NCBI GenBank assembly: GCA_026419785.1
Contig: JAODTK010004821.1
Location: forward strand, 62,001-126,000
Length of the DNA: 64,000 nucleotides
Source of the DNA: Sclerodactyla briareus
Taxonomy: Eukaryota; Echinodermata; Holothuroidea; Dendrochirotida; Sclerodactylidae
Direction of reading: 5' to 3'
Positions within the stretch are counted from its first letter, which is position 1. The number at the start of each line of letters is the position of its first letter. Below are positions 29,401 through 35,527 of the stretch, piece by piece. The translations under genes were made by a program, and so were the position numbers. The notes below the pieces were generated by a model that saw only the letters and a program-made list of their open reading frames with translations, did no database searches and was not told where the DNA came from.

Positions 29401-32400
29401 TATACCAGCCATGCTGGTTGAGGTATTGGATCTGCATGTCACTCTATCTATCCTTTTTTGGCCCCAAACAGTCATTCTGTGATGGAGTCGACCCAACACT
29501 TGGACCAATTTTATTGACCATGGGGCCAAATGTTTGACTTTGTGAGGTTAGGTCAAAAGTCCTTGAAGGGGTACTACATGCCGTATGTGCTAAATTTCAA
29601 AATGTATCTCCTACAAATTTAGTTGCACAGTGCTGATGTTTGGTCATAGAGGTCCTAATGCCGTACCTGCAGGTGCCATCATGAAGAATTGCCTCAAAAT
29701 GCTTCGCCTCAATTTTGGTGGGCACAGTGCTGACATCTGCAAAGTCTTGTACCATACCTCCTACAAATCTGTCGCAAACAGTGCTGATGTTCAGTCATAA
29801 TGATGGTCTAATAGCCGTTCTTCAGGGTGCCGCAGAAGGTTCGGGACCCAAGCCCACATGTGGAATGTTTGCCATGTTTGAAACTGGCCTTCTTGGCAGA
29901 GTATTGACTTGTTACAACACGCTGGGATATAGCTCTTAGGAATATCAGTTTTTGAAGCCCTAGGTTTTAGTTTGGTGTTTCAGGACTACGTCCTGAATGG
30001 CAACCCTCGTCTAGGACCAATTTCTACTTGTGCTGTGGCACTACCGAAATTGAGAATGGTTGAACGCATTAATCAATGCACATGCGTAGTTACCTGAACA
30101 GGTGAGGGCAGCGTATGTTTCCATAAAAAAAAAGAGGCAATGTTCTGTGAAGTTCCTTCAGCCCTCAAAATATTTGAGAAATAGATCATCATCGATCCTG
30201 AAAATGAATGCCCTCGTTCAAACAGAATTCAATCAAAATTAAAGCAACTCAAATTATTTCTATTGTTGGAGAAAACGGACCTTTTTAGCTAGGACGCACA
30301 TCCATGCTGGTTGAGGTATTGGGTTGCAATGTCACTCTCTATCTATCCTTTTTGGCCCCAAACAGTCATTCTGTGATGTATGTCGACCAAACTTGGACAC
30401 AAATGTTTTTTGAACCACATTTGGGCACATGTGTGACTTTGGTCACAAGTCATGAAGGGGTAATACAGGCCGTTAATGTTCAATTTCAAAATGTAGCTTT
30501 ATGTGAAAATTTTCAAATGTATCCTCCTACAAATTTATTTGTCAGCAGTGCTGATGTTTGGTCCTATTGATGGTCTAATGCCATACCTCCAGGGTGCCAT
30601 CATGTGGAATTGCGTTCAAAAATGCTCTCCTCAAATTTTGGTGCACAGTGCTGACATTCTGCAAAGTCTTGTACCTCTACAAATCTGAATGCACAGTGCT
30701 GATGTTCAGTCATAATGATGGTCTAATGCCGTGTCTTCAGGGTGCCCAGGGTTCGGGACCACAGGCCCATCATGTGGAATGTTGGCCATTGTGGAAACTG
30801 CCTTCTATGGTCAAGTCATGACTTGTTCAACACTGCGGGATATAGCTCTTAGGATATCCTTTGAAAGCCCTAAGGTTTTAGATGTGGTTTCGAAGTAAGC
30901 TTGTTTCAGGACTGACGTCATGACTGGCAACCCTCGTCTTAGGCCCAAGCTACTTTGTTCTGTGCACTAAACGAAATTGGAAGTGTGAATCATTAATCAA
31001 TGCACATGCTAGTTAACTGAACATGTGAGGCAGCTATGTTTCCATAAAAAATGCAATGTTCTGTCAAAGTTCCATTCAGCCCTCAAAATTTTGAGAAAAT
31101 AAGTATCTCGATACTGAACAAACGAATCCACATCGTTCAAAACAGAACTCATCAAATTACAGCCTCTCAAATTATGTCATTGTTCTTGGAGAAAACGGAA
31201 ATTTTTAGCTCGGACCAGCCTGCTGGTTGAGGTATTGGGATCTGCAATGTCCCCTATCTATCCTTTTTGGCCCCAAAAGGCATTCTGTGATGATGTCGAC
31301 CACACTTGGACACAATGTTTTATTGAACCCATGGGGCATGTTTGACTTTGTGAAGGTTTGGTCAAAAGTCACATTGAAGGGAATACAGGCCGTTTATATG
31401 AAAATACAAATTTTCAAATGTATGCGTTATGTGTAAAATTTCAAAATGTTCTCCTACAAATTTAGTTCAACATGTCCCTGATGTTTGGTCATCATGAGGG
31501 TCTAATGGCCGTACCTCCAGGGTGCCAATCATGTGTAATTACGCAAATGCTTCTCTCACATTTTTGTGCACAGGCTGACATTCTGGGCAAAATCTTGATA
31601 CCGCCTACAATCTGTTGCGCATTGCTGATGTTCAGTCATAATATGGCTAATAGCCGTGTCTTCAGGGTGCCCAGGGTTCGGGACTCCAGGCCCCCATTAT
31701 TTGGATTTGGGCCATTGTTTGAAACTGGCCTTTTCTTGGCAGAGTCATTGACTTGTTACAACACTGGCTGAGATATAGCTCTTAGGAATATCAGTTTGAA
31801 GAAGCCCTGAGGTTTAGTGTGGTGTTTTCGAAGAGCTTGTTTCAGGACTGACGTCATGAATGGCACCCTGTCCCCCCCCTTTAAAGGGAAAAACGCAGCT
31901 TTACTTGTGCTGTGCCCTACGCATGACAAGGGTGAACTCATTAATCCAACATGCACATCATGTTACCTGAACAGGTTGAGGCATCTATGTGCATAAAAAA
32001 AAATGCCTGTTCTGTGAAAGTTCCATGCAGACAGAAGCGCCTCAAAATATTTTAGAAAATAAGCATCATCGAACTGAAAATGAATCCATCGTTTCAAACA
32101 TAACTTCATCAAAATTACAGCACTCCAAATAATTTCTATTCTTGGAAAACGAAATTTTCTAGCTCGGACCAGCCATGCTGGTTGAGGTAATTGGAATCTT
32201 CATGTCACTCTTTCCTTTTTGGCCCCAAACAGTCATTCTGTGATGGATGTCGACCAAACTTGACCAATGTTTTATGACCCATGGGGCATTTCCTGACTTG
32301 TGGAAGGTTACGGTCAAAAGTCTTGAAGGGTCATACAGGCCATTATGTTGTAAAATTTTCAAAACTGTCGGGGCCTTATGTGTAAAATTCAAAATGTAAT

Positions 32401-34319
32401 CTCCTACAAATTTAGTTGTCACAGTGCTGATGTTTGGTCATCATAATGGTCTAATAGCTCTACCTTCAAGGTGCCATCATGTGGACTTGCGCAAAATGCT
32501 TCTCTCAAATTTTGGAGCACAGTACTGACATTCTGCCAATCTTGTATCTCCACAAATCTGTTTGCCAGTGCTGAGGTTCAAATATGCGTGTCTTCAGGGT
32601 GGCACAGGGGTTCGTGAGAACCCAAGGCCCATCATGTGGATGTTGGCCATTGTTTGAAACTGCCTTCTTGGCGATTCATTGACTTGTTACAACACTGCTG
32701 GGATATAGCTCTTAGGAATATCAGTTTGAAAGCCCTACAGGTTTTAGTGTGGTGTTTCGAAGTCGCTTGTTTCAGGACTGACGTCATGACTGGCACCCTC
32801 GTCTTAGACCAAGCTACTTGTGCTGTGCACTACGAAATTGAGAAGGGTGAACTCATTAATCAATGCACATGCATAGTTACTGAACTGGTGAGGCAGCTAT
32901 GTGTCCATAAAAACAGGCAATGTCTGTGAAGTTCCATTCAGTCCCTCAAATAGTTGAGAATAAGCATCATCGATCCTGAAACTGAATGGCCAAATCGTTC
33001 AAACAAACTTCAATCAAAATTACAGCACTCTAAATATTTCAATTGTTGGAGAACAGGAAATTTTTAGCTCGGAGAACCAGCCCGGCTGGTTGAGGTATTG
33101 GGTTTGCATGTCACTCTATCTATCCTTTTTGGCCCCAAACAGTCATTCCGTGATGGATGTCGACCAAACTTGGACACAATGTTTATTGACCCTGGGGCAT
33201 GTTTGACTTTGGAAGGTTATGGTCCAAAAGTCATGAAGGGTAATACCGGCCGTTATGTGTAAAATTTCAAATTTCAAAATGTGGCCGTTATGTGTACAAT
33301 GTCAAAATGTATCTCCTACAAATTTATTTGTCACAGTGCTGATGTTTGGTCATAATGATGGTCTAATGGCCGTACCTCCAGGGTGGCCATCATGTGGACT
33401 TGCCGCAAAATTGCTCTCTCTCCTCAATTTTGGTGCACAGTGCTACTATGATTCTGCAAAATCTTGTATCTCCGTACAATCTGTTGCACAAGTGCTGATG
33501 TTCAATCAAGATGATGGTCTAATAAGCCGTGTCTTCAGGGTGCCCGGGATTCGGGACCAAGGCCCATCATGTTGAATGTTGGCCATGTTGAAACTGCCTC
33601 TTGCCTCATGATCTTGAACATTTAATCAACATAATTGTACAGTCGTTTTGGTATTTTGTGCGGTTTGAGCCACAGCACCATTGGTGCTCTGGTTATATCA
33701 GACATACCGTAGATAACTAATATGGGTAAGCATTTTCCGTGGACTGGAAAGGACATGAACTGAAGGCGGTTGGAACTTTAGGATGATTATAATCTACAAG
33801 CCATGTGAAACAACAACTGCTTATCCCAATCAGTCAAATGTAATTACTATATAACGTAAATTATTATATACATTATTTTGATTACTTAGGAAGAATCACA
33901 GACACCCACAAAAATGAAGGCAGCGGCAGCAACTCCGATGGAACGTAGCTTCTATACCAACAATGCTAGAGGTACGATTCTTGAACGACTTAATCATAGT
34001 CATGTAGAAATAGGACTCTCGCAAGGAAAATTTTTTTAATTTCTTGTGATAGTTTGCTTAACATGAAACATTCTAATCGCTTGCCCCATTTGAACATGAG
34101 ACACATTAACCGGTGAGGCTGGAGCAGCCGTGTTCATGTCGCGAATGTTCACGAGTGGTGTGATTGTTCTCTCGGGTGATCATGATTGGTCTGCTCGGAG
34201 AGAGTTCCATTTGAAATTGAATTTGTCTGGGGTTTCCCTAAACAGACGTCCACCCTGTTAAGAGGACGATCGCGCTGCCATGTGTGTCATTTGTCCTTCA
34301 TGCAGGTCATCCCGTCTGA
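2253..34319 (+). CDS. CIZ1: CIZ1-like nuclear zinc-finger protein (whole gene span, about 15-16 exons)
   Basis: The gene is called from exons bounded by AG/GT sites that follow the order of human CIZ1: a Q/P-rich N-terminus, several C2H2 fingers, a linker with TVDxVG, a matrin-type finger, then a charged tail. The strongest matches are the finger split over two exons at 10-11 kb (CHAC...YHKHMMGKRH), the linker LLTVDEVGF (human FITVDAVGCF) and the matrin finger at 20.5 kb (CKLCRKFYNS...HCKSRAHFQNL; human CRICHKFYHS...HCKSLGHFENL). CIZ1 is a nuclear-matrix protein that in mammals helps start DNA replication with cyclin/CDK2 and p21, and anchors XIST RNA. Only the family-level role can be assumed here. 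The true 5' end is not settled. Several exons carry one-base frame breaks while their splice sites are intact. The gene converges on FIRRM, with about 1 kb between the two stop codons. Confidence 0.8.
2441..4462 (+). other. CIZ1-like intron
   Basis: No exon was recognised. A short direct repeat GAATATAGTTTGCAATAA lies at about 3,700-3,740. Confidence 0.4.
4463..4783 (+). CDS. CIZ1: CIZ1-like exon with Asn/Arg/Gln repeats
   Basis: Acceptor TTTAACAG and donor GAC/GTGAGT. The exon opens in phase with the previous one (GQGQKKNQNQNRNQNRN) and ends MQPGNRQQNRSQSRNR then NDPQNRD, in phase 0. The middle is a run of CAGAAC/CGCAAC hexamers coding N-R-N-Q repeats. The repeat changes frame at least twice at short A runs, and stops appear only where the frame slips. 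It takes the place of the glutamine-rich low-complexity region of vertebrate CIZ1. The repeat continues at the start of the next exon. Confidence 0.7.
4795..5125 (+). repeat. Interspersed repeat R1, copy 1 (3' part)
   Basis: It shares a run of blocks (CATTTAGCAGAAG, ACCATCAACACCTACCAAC-like, CAATCCTCTC, TTTCAATAGAAAAC, ACTGACGCAT, CAGCTAATATAT-like) with copies at 13.9, 14.9, 54.5 and 55.1 kb. It is noncoding and of unknown family. Confidence 0.65.
5740..6305 (+). repeat. Interspersed repeat R2, copy 1
   Basis: GACTAGTGCTCAGACGATAT and, further on, CACCACAGCTGAATCATGAA and TGAAGACCAAG recur at 55.8-56.3 and 56.7-57.1 kb. No coding capacity was seen. Confidence 0.55.
6306..7774. other. Intron sequence with a worn short tandem repeat and a hairpin
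   Basis: At 6,723-6,890 the motif ACCAAGTT with TATCGNCGAGAA recurs about six times at roughly 20 bp steps with gaps. At 7,056-7,094 there are perfect 13 bp inverted arms (TTTGGGTTTCCTA / TAGGAAACCCAAA). No exon was recognised. Confidence 0.5.
7775..8104 (+). CDS. CIZ1: CIZ1-like exon, basic disordered linker
   Basis: The exon is 330 nt (110 codons), phase 0 at both ends and completely open. Acceptor ACCGATAG and donor GAG/GTGAGG. It starts SRNNSQNRNQSGNRAAND, continuing the N/R/Q repeat of the 4.4 kb exon. A Ser/Thr/Lys-rich stretch follows, then ELYDPLHPTYYDD, a basic patch SRKRKKSES that could act as a nuclear localisation signal, and QTRDVIDPPVKE. The unbroken frame and clean phase make this one of the most reliable exons in the window. 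Confidence 0.82.
8105..9964 (+). other. CIZ1-like intron
   Basis: AT-rich, with a short GT run near 8,740. No exon or known repeat was recognised. Confidence 0.4.
9965..10092 (+). CDS. CIZ1: CIZ1-like exon, first half of C2H2 finger 1
   Basis: Acceptor CTCCTTAG and donor ATG/GTATGT. The 3' end reads SLEWVCHACSAKCPDVM, giving the two zinc cysteines (C-x2-C) of the finger whose histidines are in the next exon. Human CIZ1 has FFCYICKASCSS at the same place. The 5' part is open in another frame (IYNEPSVPPATQL), so there is a frame break near 10,005-10,020 and a TGA just before MRPGIARS in the finger frame. The exon ends in phase 0. Confidence 0.72.
10988..11119 (+). CDS. CIZ1: CIZ1-like exon, second half of C2H2 finger 1
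   Basis: Acceptor CCTGACAG and donor G/GTAGGT. It starts AYHKHMMGKRHQIMMVHLL, giving the H-x5-H half of the finger begun at 10,090. Human CIZ1 has FQDHMSEPQHQQRL followed by SQACLLSLL. The finger frame meets a TGA at about 11,077, but another frame stays open to the donor (STKEALKALQAENHLAWSIM), so a small indel is likely in the middle. Confidence 0.72.
11315..11985 (+). mobile_element. 5'-truncated L2/CR1-like LINE 3' end
   Basis: The decayed C-terminal part of a LINE ORF2 is readable: LDYCNALLINLPAASSLPLQ then SIQKQAAAKLIL, and FRRSLKTHLFREAF, the usual end of L2/CR1/Rex-type proteins. It is followed by the typical tail GCGCTATATAAATA with AATAAA repeats. The reverse transcriptase core is absent. 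It sits in the intron between the halves of fingers 1 and 2. Confidence 0.8.
12052..12163 (+). CDS. CIZ1: CIZ1-like exon, C2H2 finger 2
   Basis: Acceptor TCGATAG and donor AAG/GTGGGT. One frame gives ASNMAHFCKHCSAVISS and another gives NFVDHLQSELHK up to the donor. Together they spell C-x2-C...H-x5-H, matching human WCNTCQLYYMGDLIQHRRTQDHK. The two halves are one base out of register near 12,122. The spacing fits the family's second finger. Confidence 0.65.
13205..13306 (+). CDS. CIZ1: CIZ1-like exon, C2H2 finger 3
   Basis: The exon is 34 codons, phase 0 at both ends and unbroken. Acceptor CCATGTAG and donor ATG/GTGAGT. It reads IAAEEQKCKVCHKAFPTLKS then FMDHCNGMAHKM: C-x2-C-x12-H-x5-H, with the wide histidine spacing of matrin/U1-type fingers. 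It corresponds to human FCTVCNRYFKTPRKFVEHVKS...H. Confidence 0.85.
13935..14518 (+). repeat. Interspersed repeat R1, copy 2
   Basis: This is a longer copy with the 5' blocks (GGAGAATCCCAAT-like, GCATGACG, TTGGACAACCC) seen at 55.2 kb. Its end, AATTCATCCTGATTG, runs into the CAG acceptor of the 14,519 CIZ1-like exon. Confidence 0.65.
14519..14655 (+). CDS. CIZ1: CIZ1-like exon, conserved TVDEVG linker
   Basis: Acceptor CTGATTGCAG and donor AAG/GTAAAC. It begins LFEVHVMNEQREGILRPEEA and ends LLTVDEVGFESEGK. The latter matches human CIZ1 HFITVDAVGCFEGDEE, which also follows the third finger. The two stretches are one base out of register (137 nt between sites that should both be phase 0). The exon lies directly after an interspersed repeat copy whose last bases form the splice acceptor region. 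Confidence 0.7.
14925..15485 (+). repeat. Interspersed repeat R1, copy 3
   Basis: Starts GAGATTATATCCTAGGGAAT, then GGAAAACTGTATCTATAGG, CCCCATTTCAATGC, and the shared 3' blocks. It lies in the intron right after the TVDEVG exon. Confidence 0.6.
15714..15790 (+). CDS. CIZ1: Possible CIZ1-like exon
   Basis: A good acceptor (TTTCCCGTCTCCAG) is followed by an open frame PMSEIRQYQETPVTDQTKLR and then RQVGWQ. No consensus donor is evident; GTTGGG and GTCTCG are the nearest candidates. It sits in the right order between the linker and the 16.6 kb exon, but no family motif confirms it. Confidence 0.35.
16590..17033 (+). CDS. CIZ1: CIZ1-like exon with linker and a further zinc finger-like segment
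   Basis: Acceptor CCACCGTAG. It starts DDKSSMIDPVTNEPVDETRV in phase 0. A second frame, one base shifted, takes over near 16,750 and runs EEESSVKKEIAAWSMEDLKI to CCSECTDMFLNGTAVF, with THMP at the donor-like site 17,034. CSEC is the C-x2-C of another finger; the histidine half is unclear because the frame seems to slip again. Sites resembling a donor (16,890) and an acceptor (16,939-16,940) bound 51 nt that are open in frame, so this is either one exon or two with a very small intron. Confidence 0.6.
17034..20525 (+). other. CIZ1-like intron with local duplications
   Basis: A segment containing GGCTGGCTTCATCTATACCA is present twice (18,058 and 18,218), about 160 bp apart. At 19,375-19,540 a unit of about 68 bp (TTGTGTATAC...GATGAAG) is repeated two to three times. 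No exon was recognised in the remaining 3 kb. Confidence 0.5.
20526..20647 (+). CDS. CIZ1: CIZ1-like exon, matrin-type (U1-like) zinc finger
   Basis: Acceptor GGATCTGGCAG and donor ATG/GTAAGC. It contains QEYVIPVTG, then FFCKLCRKFYNSENSARVI and HCKSRAHFQNLN, giving C-x2-C...H-x5-H. This is the matrin-type finger at the C-terminal side of CIZ1 (human DFLVPVMGYICRICHKFYHS). The two parts are joined at a short T run with one base missing. In this family the finger is tied to nuclear-matrix attachment. Confidence 0.85.
21184..21327 (+). CDS. CIZ1: CIZ1-like exon, basic region after the matrin finger
   Basis: Acceptor CTTTTCGTAG and donor ATTG/GTAGGT. The frame continuing from the matrin exon is open throughout: ETLRRERLKVSLLSWPRKTE and later TKKSATKIPRGRKGVKAEPI, very rich in Lys/Arg. 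Another frame reads IEGFAAELAKKNRGPP, which also resembles a real protein, so the exact frame is open. It lies where human CIZ1 has KYKAAKNPSPTTRPVSRR. Confidence 0.5.
21936..22076 (+). CDS. CIZ1: CIZ1-like exon, acidic region
   Basis: Acceptor CACTAGCAG and donor GAG/GTAAGA. The first part follows the incoming phase (GHRTLKAEDPEDRHRGKR). The end is read in another frame as NNEVIKIEDDDNEVVVIPDD, a strongly acidic stretch. Human CIZ1 has an acidic block before the matrin finger; here it comes after, so the order differs or this is a separate acidic tail. Confidence 0.55.
22077..24545 (+). other. CIZ1-like intron, ACCGGTA-rich patch
   Basis: Between 23,090 and 23,230, palindromic ACCGGTA/TACCGGT motifs recur many times, together with a repeated ACTCGCAGCACC. 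This suggests a worn DNA-transposon end, but no partner end was found. GCGGGAATTCCCCGC-type palindromes lie near 24,100. No exon was recognised. Confidence 0.4.
24546..24628 (+). CDS. CIZ1: CIZ1-like tail exon
   Basis: Acceptor TTCATTGCAG and donor CCCCAG/GTATGA. Two frames are open: VETGVKEQRTEGRWVNKENA and GDRSQGAENGGQMGEQGECG. The second ends in phase 0 and joins the next exon without a stop. It lies just upstream of the hAT-associated repeats. Confidence 0.45.
24750..24910 (+). repeat. Tandem repeat (about 62 bp x 3) carrying the hAT left terminus
   Basis: Each unit has GGCAAAATATACAAATGA, GTCACTGGGAT and then CAGTGTTGTGAC (24,785 and 24,851; AAGTGGTGTGAC at 24,909). The third unit runs straight into the hAT-like element. 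Confidence 0.7.
24909..29024. mobile_element. hAT-like DNA transposon, about 4.1 kb, no transposase recognised
   Basis: The left end AAGTGGTGTGACGAGTCAC and the right end CTTGACTTGTTACAACACTG form imperfect inverted termini of the hAT CAGTG type. Both ends have sub-terminal runs of GAGTCAAG/CTCGAGTC (24,930-25,050 and 28,925-29,000). The interior has only short frames and no recognisable hAT dimerisation domain or BED finger. It lies within the CIZ1-like intron. Target-site duplications are unclear because both ends are embedded in tandem repeats. Confidence 0.6.
28998..33600. repeat. Tandem array, about 5 copies of a ~915 bp unit
   Basis: The phrase TTGACTTGTTACAACACTG recurs at 29,003, 29,905, 30,818, 31,750 and 32,682 (exact or near-exact). 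GCTGGTTGAGGTATTGG recurs at about 29,415, 30,307, 31,212, 32,180 and 33,090. Copies differ by many one- to few-base indels. Within a unit, the block CACAGTGCTGATGTTTGGTC...GGTGCC is itself partly repeated. No conserved reading frame runs through the copies. Confidence 0.9.
33601..33889 (+). other. End of the CIZ1-like intron
   Basis: Unique sequence between the array and the next exon. Nothing else was recognised. Confidence 0.4.
33890..33971 (+). CDS. CIZ1: CIZ1-like tail exon
   Basis: Acceptor GATTACTTAG and donor AG/GTACGA. The frame is EESQTPTKMKAAAATPMERS then FYTNNAR, open over the whole exon and phase 1 at the end. It resembles in composition the KAAKNPSPTTR...INARN tail of human CIZ1. 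It lies about 290 bp after the large tandem array. Confidence 0.5.
34246..34319 (+). CDS. CIZ1: Probable last CIZ1-like exon
   Basis: Acceptor CCCTAAACAG. In phase with the previous exon it reads DVHPVKRTIALPCVSFVLHA then GHPV and a TGA at 34,317-34,319. There is no strong family match. A plus-strand AATAAA lies at 34,972, before the FIRRM stop. Confidence 0.35.
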
Positions 34320-34971
34320 TTCAGTGAGAAGGATTTAACCACACAATATCATCGTGGAGAAATAATAATTGTTTTGTGGAAGGCTGTGCTGTCACATTCA
34401 TTAGGCATGAAGCAGAGATCTCCTTGGCTGTGTGGCTATGTTTCTTTTGTTGCCTCGTTCACCACAATGTCTGTAAACTCAATCTCTTCTTCTTCTTCAC
34501 CCATAGGAACTTGAGGTGTGGATGGATGTTCCTCCGATCTGTGTTCCGGGAAGTGTTATGACGCCGTTTCTTTTTAATCATTGTTGCTTAACTTTCACGT
34601 TTTCTAGTCAATTTTAAGAAGTACGATCAGAAGATCATAATAGTCCATTATGTTCAGGCATTCACTGTGTGGGCATCGATGAACATGTGAGGAAATTGCA
34701 TGCACCCACCAAACTGTTTGACCTTCCGCAGCTATGGTAACAAGTTTACAACGGAGACATGAAAGGTTCAGGCCCTTGCAGAACAGCAGTTAGGAATACT
34801 GTAGAAATTGTGTGAATTTGCAATTGCCCAATCTGTCCAGGATATGTCTGCCACTCGCCTTCTAGCGAGAGACTAATTTCTCGGAAGCTTGCTTCCAATG
34901 ATAAAAACATGTCTGTCAGAATTCTATTTTTAACCATTTGGGCAGGATAACAGTCAGTAACCAAGCATATA

Positions 34972-34977
34972 AATAAA
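34972..34977 (+). terminator. Candidate poly(A) signal for the plus-strand gene
   Basis: AATAAA lies in an AT-rich stretch about 650 bp after the proposed stop and before the convergent gene. No transcript evidence is available. Confidence 0.3.
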
Positions 34978-35331
34978 TCAAGCGAAACATTCATTGTATT
35001 GATTCATGCAAGCAGAGGGATTCTGTGTTCAGACAGTCCGCAGGGTTCATCGGGATATTGTACATGGTCAGACCAGACACAGAATGCGAACAATCGAATT
35101 GCACATGACTGGTATTTGGTCCAGGCATGAATTTGAAGACAAACGATGTCTGACCAGTATGTAACACCCCTCTACTGTTTCTGGGATCTTCTAAATTTGG
35201 AGCCCTGACTTAGGGCGTTTCTTGATTGTATAGTAGAGCTGTGATGAACCGGTTCCTCCAGAACACTGGCAGAAATTCCTTTGCTGGAGTCCCGGATATG
35301 CCGTCTTGAACTATATAAGTCTTCCATAATA

Positions 35332-35527
35332 TCACTGGTCTTTAATAATTTCTACCAGTGCATCCATCAGTTTGTCCAGCTCCACACTGAACCATGGAGG
35401 CTTGTAGCCTAGGTCAGTGAGGAATCCCTTCACTGCATCCACACCTTCAGAAATCTCTGACGCTTATCCTGAATTGAACTCTCCGCAATCTAGCTTCAGT
35501 TTCTTCGATTTGGCTGTTGGGGGGAAC
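35332..35527 (-). CDS. FIRRM: FIRRM last exon
   Basis: Acceptor AGTATTTTTCAG. Past a C run it reads PPTAKSKKLKLDCGEFNSG, an in-frame TAA, then ASEISEGVDAVKGFLTDLGY and KPPWFSVELDKLMDALVEII, ending KDQ and TGA at 35,332. KKLKLD is a basic nuclear-type patch. The C run seems one base too long for the incoming phase. Confidence 0.6.

Noticed and set aside
28998-33600. Tandem array considered as a CRISPR, rDNA/5S cluster or duplicated gene
   Set aside because: No spacer pattern, no rRNA sequence, and no frame kept between copies.
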